From contig CAYJII010000030.1 in NCBI GenBank assembly GCA_964370225.1, positions 1 to 32,570 of the forward strand: DNA of 32,570 bases. Reading direction: 5' to 3'. Below the pieces are notes generated by a model that did no database searches, was not told the origin of the DNA, and worked only from the letters and a program-made list of their open reading frames with translations. The translations under genes and the position numbers were made by a program. Of the stretch, positions 16,877 to 24,247 are shown piece after piece. Every line of letters starts with the position of its first letter. The first letter of the stretch is position 1. Source of the stretch: CAYJII01 sp964370225 (lineage in GTDB: Bacteria; Bacillota; Clostridia; Oscillospirales; Ruminococcaceae).

Positions 16877-17992
16877 TTATGCCCCTCCTTTATTGAGCGT
16901 TTCGGAAGATGTAGTTTTTGCCTTTTTTGCCGGAAGCCCTAATAAGGTGTTGGACCATGATGTATCAATTTTAATAAGAATATATCCAGCTAGCATGCTT
17001 AACCCTTGTATGATAAAAAATAGTAATGTGCCACTAAACTCGATATTTAGTATACTAAATCCTACTGCGGAGACTGCAAGCAGTAGTGGATGGAAGAAGA
17101 ATAAAAAGTTTGCAAAACGTCTTGCCATTTCTGAAAATCGAGTGTATTTTATCATTGGGAAACGTAGTAATGTTAAAAACAAAAAGAAAACTACAGCATA
17201 TGTTGCAAATTGTGAATACGGTCTTTCTATCCCTTCAAAAAACAATACCATAATACTACTTTCTATGATGTAAATTATTACTGCAATTGAGAGATAAACC
17301 ATTATTTTTTTATTATCCAATTTTTGTAATATCTTCTCAAATCTATTGAATAAATATCCCATTGAAGCGAATGGCAATCCGATTAATATAACACTACGAA
17401 ATGCGAAAAATCCTTCCCAATTGAAGAAGTCCCAAATGAAGCCTACATCCTTAAATAAAGTGTAGTAAGGAGACCCTAATGCGCCAATGAAGAATAGGAG
17501 AATGGATGAAATTGATAGTATGAACAACCCTTTTTCTTTCCAAATTTTAAAAACAATACACATAATTATCATCGAATAAAGTATTGCTGGGAAGCTCCAT
17601 AAATGTGGGTAACTACCAACTGTGAAGAAGAATAAGACTCTTTCAACTAAAAACTGCGTGATAGGGGTACCGCTTATGAGGACAGATTGTACAAAGCTTG
17701 CAATATAATAAATTATTGTCCAAACGATGTATATCTTAAGCATTCGTGGAAACTGAGCCTTAAATGCATTTTTACCGCTAAGAAGTGCCTTGCAAAAAAA
17801 GTATCCTGATATACAGGTGAAAAATTGCACGACATATCGCCCTAAAACCCCATTTATAAAAATGTGATAAAATGTTGGGCTAATGTCCATTAAAAACTCT
17901 GAATGTGCCATTACTGCACAAGTTGTTGCAATAAAGCGGAATATATCTATTGAGCAATTTCGCTGTGGTTTTAAAGTCGTAACTTGACTCAT
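16877..17992 (-). CDS. Acyltransferase-3 family membrane protein (paralogue A)
   Basis: 371 residues, about ten transmembrane helices. Motifs parallel those of the next gene: RNCSIDIFRFIATTCAVMAH at the N terminus, SGYFF, and SYPHLWSFPAILYS. It probably O-acylates a sugar of the repeat unit or of the finished polymer. The start is ATG with AAAGGA upstream. It lies 20 bp after the flippase gene. The C-terminal 15 residues are a soluble tail absent from its paralogue. Confidence 0.88.
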   Translation of the reverse strand: MSQVTTLKPQRNCSIDIFRFIATTCAVMAHSEFLMDISPTFYHIFINGVLGRYVVQFFTCISGYFFCKALLSGKNAFKAQFPRMLKIYIVWTIIYYIASFVQSVLISGTPITQFLVERVLFFFTVGSYPHLWSFPAILYSMIIMCIVFKIWKEKGLFILSISSILLFFIGALGSPYYTLFKDVGFIWDFFNWEGFFAFRSVILIGLPFASMGYLFNRFEKILQKLDNKKIMVYLSIAVIIYIIESSIMVLFFEGIERPYSQFATYAVVFFLFLTLLRFPMIKYTRFSEMARRFANFLFFFHPLLLAVSAVGFSILNIEFSGTLLFFIIQGLSMLAGYILIKIDTSWSNTLLGLPAKKAKTTSSETLNKGGA

Positions 17993-18012
17993 GTTTAAAA
18001 TTTCCTTTCCGA

Positions 18013-19437
18013 TTACGATTTTCCCTTAATGATACTTTTCATTTCTTTAAACGTACTAGCTAGCTCTTTTCTTTTGATGAAAAGGTACAAAAGAAAACAT
18101 GCTACATATATTAAAGTGGCATAAAGTCCGTTCATAGTGAAATTGCAAAAGATAAATACCCATGTTAGTCCTTGTTCTAGTAGAATGTCAGGGATAGCGT
18201 TTCTACTCAGTTTCTTTTGAAGGAGCAATTCTGCAAAAATATTTTTAAATGCTACGAGCAAAACTATCGAAAGCACTGCCATGTCGAGATTGTTTAATCC
18301 AAACACAGTTATAGCAGTCAGTACTATGCTCAAAGCGACAGAAGCGGAGTTAACAAGCAGTATTTTCCCACCTTGCCCATATATATTAAAGTAAGTATTA
18401 GTCAACATGAATGAGCGCGCCTCAAATATGCAAACTGGTAGCAAGACAGCAAGGTATTTAAGGCTATCTGCATATTGTGGGAGTAAAATTTCAAGTACAA
18501 AACTGATTGGTGTATAAAAAATTAGTACTACCAATATCGGCAATGTTGTTGACACTCTCACGATGCCATAGAGTCGCTTAAGTTTGTCGGGGTCAGTTTG
18601 TTTTAGCATGGGGAAGAGCACTATGCCCACTGCGCTTATACAGGTGACTACCATATTTGATAAGCTGAGTGTGAGCGAAACTTTGCCGAAAACAACAGTT
18701 CCCCAATGGTTTTCTATACCAAATCTGACTATACCGATGATTAATTGTCCAGCAAAATTAGCAAGTAAGAGTTTATAACCTAAGTTTAGTACAGATTTAG
18801 TTTCCCTTAAAATATTTTGCATGGAGGGGAGTGGGGTTAAAACTAATTTTCGACAAATAATGACAGCATAAATGAGTGACAAAAGTCGTGCAAGTAACTC
18901 AGCATAAATGAGCGATTTAAAGTCTCTGCCACCAAAAGCTAAAACGATAAGAACAAAAACAAAATACATAATGCGCTCTGCTGTTGCAATGCGCGCATAG
19001 TCTGCAATTCTATTTGTAGTTTGCAAAATTGATTGCAAGCAGTAGCGGAGTATATCCAAAAATGCAGATATAAAGGCGAAAGCCAAGGCGGCTTGTTTGT
19101 TTCCATCTGTGATATTTAAAATTAATACAAAAAATATGAGGGAATTAAATATAACTTCAAAAATTGAGAGTGACCAAAATTGACCTGCGACATCACTTTT
19201 ATTTAGTGAGTCATATTTTTTTCCACCATGTTTTAAGTACAGTCCTTCACACCAACCTAGCGACGAGTAAACAGCATACGTGAGATAAAACTGGTATAGC
19301 TGCCAGTAACTGTATTCCTCCACGCCCATAACCATGGGGAGAAAAAGTGTGAGCACTATGGATATTAAGAGCCTGATAACGTTTACGGATACCGCTCGAA
19401 AAATGTTTGAAATAAAAGATTTAAATTTACTATTCAT
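18013..19437 (-). CDS. Wzx-type polysaccharide flippase (MOP superfamily)
   Basis: 474 residues with 12 to 14 predicted transmembrane helices and short loops. The N-terminal FKSFISNIFRAVSVNVIRLL and the overall size match O-antigen/capsule repeat-unit flippases, which move lipid-linked repeats to the outer leaflet. The start is set at the ATG ending at 19437, five bases after GGAG. A GTG two codons earlier is possible but overlaps the binding site. It stands 12 bp after the EpsG-like polymerase gene, the expected partner in a Wzx/Wzy pathway. Confidence 0.88.
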   Translation of the reverse strand: MNSKFKSFISNIFRAVSVNVIRLLISIVLTLFLPMVMGVEEYSYWQLYQFYLTYAVYSSLGWCEGLYLKHGGKKYDSLNKSDVAGQFWSLSIFEVIFNSLIFFVLILNITDGNKQAALAFAFISAFLDILRYCLQSILQTTNRIADYARIATAERIMYFVFVLIVLAFGGRDFKSLIYAELLARLLSLIYAVIICRKLVLTPLPSMQNILRETKSVLNLGYKLLLANFAGQLIIGIVRFGIENHWGTVVFGKVSLTLSLSNMVVTCISAVGIVLFPMLKQTDPDKLKRLYGIVRVSTTLPILVVLIFYTPISFVLEILLPQYADSLKYLAVLLPVCIFEARSFMLTNTYFNIYGQGGKILLVNSASVALSIVLTAITVFGLNNLDMAVLSIVLLVAFKNIFAELLLQKKLSRNAIPDILLEQGLTWVFIFCNFTMNGLYATLIYVACFLLYLFIKRKELASTFKEMKSIIKGKS

Positions 19438-19449
19438 ATACACTCCGGA

Positions 19450-20556
19450 TTATCTATCAAAAACTGATTGATATGGTATTACATGATACCACTCATTTAC
19501 GTAGACATTGTATAATAGATTGGCTAAAAATATTGCTATAACTAAAATACAAAGCACTACTCTTCTATGATGTATCTTCTCGCGTTTTAGCATCATTGGA
19601 ATACCTAGCATAAGTGGAGTAGTAAAACATATTAATAAACGGCTTGATTGAGGAATGGAAGTTGTAAAAAATACCATCATAGTACCAAGCCAGTATAAAT
19701 TTACAATGAAATTATAGTCTTTATCATCTTTGTTCTCACCATAGTAATAATAAAAATCATATAAAAACAAGATGATTACTGAAAAGGCAAACCCTATCAA
19801 GTAAAAGCCAACTGAATCAGAAAACACAGAATCAAGATACCATGAATATTGAGTTTTAGAAACAATAAACTCCATTACTTTATTAACAGGCACCATTAAA
19901 ACAAGCCCCGCTAATATTGAGACTGCATGTAGCAGAGGTCGCACACGAAATCCGTATAAAAAATAAAATGGTAAGCAGATAATTGCGCTGGTGTGGATTG
20001 TGAATGCGATTAAAATAATAATTAAATACGGCAAAAACTTTCTTTGCTTAATGAATTTTATAGCATAGAGGAATATTGCAAGTGTCATCATTTGACGGAC
20101 TTGGTTCATGGAATTAAAATATACTGCATCCAGTACAAAAAATAAAATGCTAAAAGAATAGTTTATCGATTGGTCGTATATTGCCTTGAAGAAAAATCCG
20201 TATGTAATTATGCTACATACTGCTACCATTAGTGCGAAATCGGGATAAATAGCATATACAATTTTATTTAATAGTGTAAACCCTATTTCGCTAAATGGAT
20301 CTGTTTGAAGTTCGTTAATCCCATAAAAATGCTCGTCATATATCGGCCAGTCAGTTCCGACTTCATGGCGAAGCGAAGCGATTATGATTAACGGTAATGC
20401 CGACATAAGTGCAAAGAAAAAACGACGGCTCTTAATGCTAAAAACAATGTTTTTGCCATTTAAATTTTTAGTTATTTGCAAGGCTGAACGCTCACTCGCG
20501 GCTGCAAGAGAGGCAAAAATTAATGAAAGAATAGTTCCTATGAAATATATTGCCAT
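19450..20556 (-). CDS. EpsG/Wzy-like polysaccharide polymerase
   Basis: 368 residues with about ten transmembrane helices. The first periplasm-facing loop carries SLRHEVGTDWPIYDEHFYG, the typical R..vGTD...Y pattern of the EpsG family. FNSMNQVRQMMTLAIFLYAI is the second conserved stretch. These proteins polymerise lipid-linked repeat units outside the membrane. AAAAGGAG precedes the ATG. It is the first gene of the nine-gene operon. A TATAAT lies about 30 bp upstream on the minus strand, but without a convincing -35 box. Confidence 0.87.
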   Translation of the reverse strand: MAIYFIGTILSLIFASLAAASERSALQITKNLNGKNIVFSIKSRRFFFALMSALPLIIIASLRHEVGTDWPIYDEHFYGINELQTDPFSEIGFTLLNKIVYAIYPDFALMVAVCSIITYGFFFKAIYDQSINYSFSILFFVLDAVYFNSMNQVRQMMTLAIFLYAIKFIKQRKFLPYLIIILIAFTIHTSAIICLPFYFLYGFRVRPLLHAVSILAGLVLMVPVNKVMEFIVSKTQYSWYLDSVFSDSVGFYLIGFAFSVIILFLYDFYYYYGENKDDKDYNFIVNLYWLGTMMVFFTTSIPQSSRLLICFTTPLMLGIPMMLKREKIHHRRVVLCILVIAIFLANLLYNVYVNEWYHVIPYQSVFDR

Positions 20557-20637
20557 ACTTGCACTCCTTTTAAAAATAATTATACTTTCCGTATTGATTT
20601 TATTATGCTTATTTACTAGATGTTAAATTTGTTGTTG

Positions 20638-20667
20638 TTGACAAATAGAATTTGTATGTGCTACAAT
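20638..20667 (+). promoter_or_regulatory. Promoter of the metallophosphoesterase gene
   Basis: -35 TTGACA (20638-20643), 18-bp spacer, -10 TACAAT (20662-20667), about 35 bp before the start codon. It lies in the divergent gap with the polymerase operon. Confidence 0.75.
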
Positions 20668-20702
20668 CACTATAAAATCACCGAAATTATAGGAGAGCAT
20701 CA

Positions 20703-21524
20703 ATGTCCATTAAAACAATAAAAAGAATATTAATAGTAGCAGTAATACTGCTATCGTTTACCGTGTTTTTAGCCATAGGGTTTAATTCTAGACTAGAAAT
20801 CACAGAATATAGTTACACAAACTCCAAAGTGCCTGAGGAATTTGACGGATACCGTATACTACAAATTTCTGATTATCATAACAAAGATTTTGGAGACAAT
20901 CAAGTGTCGCTCATTAAAGCAGTAGAAGAGCAAAACCCTGATATCATCGTGTTAACTGGTGATATGGTTGATAGAAGTCATACTGAAATCGAATCTTCAC
21001 GAGAATTAGTGGAGGGTATTGCACATTTAGCACCAACCTACTTTATTACTGGGAATCATGAGTTAGATCCAAGCGCACAAACTTTATACGATCAATTCAT
21101 AGAAGTAATGGAAGAAAACGGTGTTGTTCATTTGGATGATAAAAGCGTAAATCTTCAAATTGATGACGCACAAATTATACTTACAGGGCAAAAATATCTT
21201 GCGCATTATGTAGGTGATTACTTAAAACCAGCAGACACAGACTACTTTAATGTACTCTTATATCATGGTAGTGATAACTTTGATATAGTAGCCCCATTTG
21301 GATATGATTTAGTCCTAAGTGGGCATGTCCATGGGGGTGTTATAAGACTTCCTTTGATAGGAGGTATATTTGGGAATGACGGTGAACTTTTCCCAAAATA
21401 TGATGCTGGTATGTTTGAAAATGGTAATGCCACTTTAATTTCTAACCGTGGCATAGGGGACGCAGACTTACCACGATTTTTTAACTCGCCAGAAATCACA
21501 GTAATTACACTGCATAACGACTAG
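20703..21524 (+). CDS. Membrane-anchored calcineurin-like metallophosphoesterase (YkuE/YaeI type)
   Basis: 273 residues. One N-terminal transmembrane helix (about 7-27) is followed by a metallophosphatase domain with all metal-binding motifs: D57 and H59 in ISDYHN, D87 in TGDMVDR, N118-H119 in TGNHE, H189 in LLYHG, and H209/H211 in SGHVHGG. Members of this class cleave phosphate esters at the membrane; UDP-diacylglucosamine hydrolases and YkuE are related examples. The substrate here is unknown. A role in dephosphorylating a polyprenyl or polysaccharide-linked phosphate is suggested only by context. It lies antisense between two exopolysaccharide operons and ends 6 bp from the convergent chain-length gene. 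Confidence 0.88.
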   Translation: MSIKTIKRILIVAVILLSFTVFLAIGFNSRLEITEYSYTNSKVPEEFDGYRILQISDYHNKDFGDNQVSLIKAVEEQNPDIIVLTGDMVDRSHTEIESSRELVEGIAHLAPTYFITGNHELDPSAQTLYDQFIEVMEENGVVHLDDKSVNLQIDDAQIILTGQKYLAHYVGDYLKPADTDYFNVLLYHGSDNFDIVAPFGYDLVLSGHVHGGVIRLPLIGGIFGNDGELFPKYDAGMFENGNATLISNRGIGDADLPRFFNSPEITVITLHND

Positions 21525-21530
21525 CTAGAA

Positions 21531-22217
21531 TTAAACTTCTGAACTGTCTGGGATTACACCGATAATATTTAGTTTGCCATATAATGTTGCATCTTGAACA
21601 GTGACTAGTCTTAGTGATAAAATTTCCAGTAAAACTGAGATAAAGCACACTAATAAAATAGAAGCACCTGCTGCAATTCCAACGATAATAAAAAATTGAG
21701 ATTGCGCATTATATGTAAGAGTAACGCCTGAGGACAAGTCTAAAACAGATATTACATGATCTTCGTTCATTATCTCACTCACTTCTGCAACAAAAGCGTT
21801 TGTCACTTCGTTAGCAACATCTATAGTGAGTTGTGGTTCGGAGGAAGTTGCGTAAATATTGATTACAGATGAGCTGTTTACATATGAGTTTTCGTTATCA
21901 AACTCAACTTCAATCATATCATAAATATCATATTTAGTTAAACTAGTATTCCCGAGTGCGTTAAGCGCTCTTTCTGCTACAGTAAGACTTTTGGCAATTT
22001 CTGCATATTGAACGCCCTCAGCAGCGTTGCCATAACCACTAGTGTTGCCGGTATAAGCACTTGCACGAGCGGTATATGCATTGTCGTGGTCCATAACAAA
22101 GTAGGCAATAACGGAAGCGACGATAGCTACTGCAATGCCGATAATTAAAGCGAGTGGCAGTCTGCGAAGCATAGTTTTAAGACATCTCATATAATCGATA
22201 TTAATAATTTTTTCCAT
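21531..22217 (-). CDS. Wzz/CpsC/YveK-type polysaccharide chain-length (co-polymerase) protein
   Basis: 228 residues: a transmembrane helix near 20-41, an extracellular domain of about 120 residues, a second helix near 173-198, and a cytoplasmic tail of about 28 residues. This is the Gram-positive polysaccharide co-polymerase layout, in which the tail contacts the separate tyrosine-kinase subunit. DVANEVTNAFVAEV before the second helix resembles the amphipathic segment of YveK/CpsC. The ribosome binding site AAGGAGG is encoded in the last codons of the upstream gene. It should set polymer length together with the kinase encoded two genes upstream. Confidence 0.88.
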   Translation of the reverse strand: MEKIINIDYMRCLKTMLRRLPLALIIGIAVAIVASVIAYFVMDHDNAYTARASAYTGNTSGYGNAAEGVQYAEIAKSLTVAERALNALGNTSLTKYDIYDMIEVEFDNENSYVNSSSVINIYATSSEPQLTIDVANEVTNAFVAEVSEIMNEDHVISVLDLSSGVTLTYNAQSQFFIIVGIAAGASILLVCFISVLLEILSLRLVTVQDATLYGKLNIIGVIPDSSEV

Positions 22218-22222
22218 TTAAT

Positions 22223-23176
22223 TTATACCTCCTTTTTATGTTTGAGTTTTATCATTTTAACTACAAGCATGATAATTAAAATTAAGATAAGTCCACCGCA
22301 AGCAGCTGTTATATAAAACCAAAAGCTGTTGCCTTCAAAAATGTTTATAGTATTTGAAGAATCGTCTACAGATACGTTTGTATTTGTGTTTGCATCAGTA
22401 ACATTAAATGTGTACGCTTGCTCTTCTGTGTCAAAAGATTCACCGCGTTCATTTTCGTATGTAGCAGTTATGCTAATATCAGATTCACCGACAGTGTCAA
22501 ACATAATATAAGTGTTGACCGCAAAGCTTGCACTTGGTGAAAGTTCATCTTCGGTAAATGTTAATGGGCTGTCAGTGAAATCGCCTGTTACTGTAACAGT
22601 AACATTGCTTATTTCAGTTTTGCCAGAGTTTGTGCTATTAATGCTAAGATGGGTTTGTTTGCCTGCTTGAGCAATTGTAGAAGGATTAGCTACATCAAGG
22701 CTTAGCTCGGTTTTCTCATATTGCATTAATGTGATAAAAGTACTATTAGTAAAAGTTACATCAGTCGAAGTATCATAAGTGAAGGCAAATTCAAAGTCAA
22801 CTGTTGGAAGAATAAACGAGTCTTTTACATCAAGTGTAATATCAAAATATGTGGAAGCTCCAGCTGCTACATAAGGGATATAGTGCTGGTTAGTTTCGCC
22901 TTTTGGCATGATAAAACTTTCTGATCCGACAAAGTAAAAGCTTGACATAATATTGTAAGCGTCAGTCGTGGGATTAGCGTTCGTGATATAAACACGCAGA
23001 GTAAAAGTAGAGTCGACTTCAACTACACCGTCTACAACTTCATAATCAGATACATAAATGTATGGATTATGACCTTTTAAATGGTCAAGAGACGCTGCGC
23101 TCACTGGTGTAGAAAGTGCAAGAATAAAAACCATGCACAATATGAGGTATGATGATATTTTAGAGATTGTTTTCAT
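22223..23176 (-). CDS. Secreted CARDB-like protein with C-terminal membrane anchor, unknown function
   Basis: 317 residues. A signal peptide (1-27, ending VSAA) is followed by two beta-rich domains reading like CARDB/COG1361 modules. The second (about 155-260) has LSLDVANPSTIAQAGKQTHL and NVTVTVTGDF, typical of this class. An Asn/Ser/Thr-rich linker, a single transmembrane helix (about 286-310) and a basic cytoplasmic tail follow. It overlaps the kinase gene by 17 bp and precedes the chain-length gene by 5 bp, so it is made with the co-polymerase. I know no assigned role for such a protein at this position. A scaffold or partner of the assembly complex is a guess. Confidence 0.8.
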   Translation of the reverse strand: MKTISKISSYLILCMVFILALSTPVSAASLDHLKGHNPYIYVSDYEVVDGVVEVDSTFTLRVYITNANPTTDAYNIMSSFYFVGSESFIMPKGETNQHYIPYVAAGASTYFDITLDVKDSFILPTVDFEFAFTYDTSTDVTFTNSTFITLMQYEKTELSLDVANPSTIAQAGKQTHLSINSTNSGKTEISNVTVTVTGDFTDSPLTFTEDELSPSASFAVNTYIMFDTVGESDISITATYENERGESFDTEEQAYTFNVTDANTNTNVSVDDSSNTINIFEGNSFWFYITAACGGLILILIIMLVVKMIKLKHKKEV

Positions 23177-23933
23177 TGCGGTTCTCCTTATCTTGGGACG
23201 AACTTTTCTGGCTTATAACAGTTTTCTTTTTTTCTTTATTTTTATAAGCGTGTTCGTATTTTTTAAAGTAATCGTAATCTTTTACATATTGGCGATATTC
23301 GGACATTTTAACTTTATTTTCAATTACACCAATGATGTTTGCTTGATTGCTAACAAGGCGTTCGTAAGCTTGCTCGAGATATTTTTTCTTTGAACCATCC
23401 ATTGCTGCAACTAAAATTGTCGCATCTGCTCTTAGCGAGTAAAAATTAGAGTCAACGGATGAACTTATTGCAGGCCCGTCAATTATTATGTAATCAAATT
23501 TATCGTTGACATCCTGAAATAGATTAGCTAAATTTGATGAATAAAGCATTTTCATGGGATTGTCATCTTCGACATTTCCACAAGAAATATACGATAGATT
23601 TTCCCAGTTGGTGTGGTTTATGATTTCGCTTATTGTTGCCTTGTCTTTAATAAAATCCGCCAAGCCGACACCAGCTTCTTCGTTTAACCTTTTGCAACTA
23701 TTATCTTTTCTTAAGTCGCCGTCTAATAATAATGTTTTCCAGCCCGAAACAGATAGCGAAATTGACAACTCAACCGCAATCGATGTTGTCCCTACACCGG
23801 GCTCGGATCCACAGAGATAAAATAGCTTATATCCATGTCTTTCTTTGTTCATGCACAAATTAAAAACCGCACTATCAAAAGCATCGTTGATTACAGAGCT
23901 TTTATGGCGATAAATGTTAACTAGATTACTCAT
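23160..23933 (-). CDS. CpsD/YveL-type bacterial tyrosine kinase homologue with non-canonical Walker A
   Basis: 257 residues. The fold of a BY-kinase/ParA-type ATPase is evident: a Walker A region at 42-51 (GSEPGVGTTS), Walker A' at 68-75 (LLLDGDLR), and Walker B ending at D152 in YIIIDGPA. The C-terminal region carries a tyrosine cluster (Y213, 216, 220, 222, 226, 230) typical of the autophosphorylated tail, then a polar extension. The Walker A lysine is replaced by threonine (T49), which questions catalysis. The start is ATG with GAGGGGG upstream. It is first in the operon with the CARDB-like and chain-length genes. It would normally regulate polymer assembly through the chain-length protein. 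Confidence 0.88.
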   Translation of the reverse strand: MSNLVNIYRHKSSVINDAFDSAVFNLCMNKERHGYKLFYLCGSEPGVGTTSIAVELSISLSVSGWKTLLLDGDLRKDNSCKRLNEEAGVGLADFIKDKATISEIINHTNWENLSYISCGNVEDDNPMKMLYSSNLANLFQDVNDKFDYIIIDGPAISSSVDSNFYSLRADATILVAAMDGSKKKYLEQAYERLVSNQANIIGVIENKVKMSEYRQYVKDYDYFKKYEHAYKNKEKKKTVISQKSSSQDKENRNENNL

Positions 23934-24137
23934 GGTTAACCCCCTCGTATAATAAAAATAATGTATTTGGCTTTATATTTTGGGGAGCAAAGCCTACCAA
24001 AACATAAAAATATATTGCTATTGATACAATAAAATGATAAAATGAGCAGTAATACTCAAGCTAATTATAACAGAATTTTTATGCACAATGCAAGGAAATA
24101 TTGGGAAATTATAGTGATATAATGCAAAATTATTCTT

Positions 24138-24165
24138 TTGACTATATTACAATTGCGATTATAAT
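24138..24165 (+). promoter_or_regulatory. Promoter of the glycosidase gene, in the 314-bp divergent intergenic region
   Basis: -35 TTGACT (24138-24143), 16-bp spacer, -10 TATAAT (24160-24165), about 80 bp before the start codon. The rest of 23934-24247 is very AT-rich. On the minus strand, serving the kinase operon, I see no promoter of equal quality. Short complementary stretches (TTTTGG/CCAAAA and GGCTTT/AAAGCC around 23970-24002) could fold in its leader, but I recognise no known riboswitch. Confidence 0.65.
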
Positions 24166-24247
24166 AGTTTTCTGTGATATCTGTTTAAAAACATATAATT
24201 AAACTTATTTAAATAAAATATGCACAGAGGAGAAAAGAGGGGATATA

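Noticed and set aside
23970..24002. Possible structured leader RNA before the kinase operon
   Set aside because: Only short, overlapping complementary segments are present and none match a riboswitch consensus I know. There is not enough evidence to list an RNA element.
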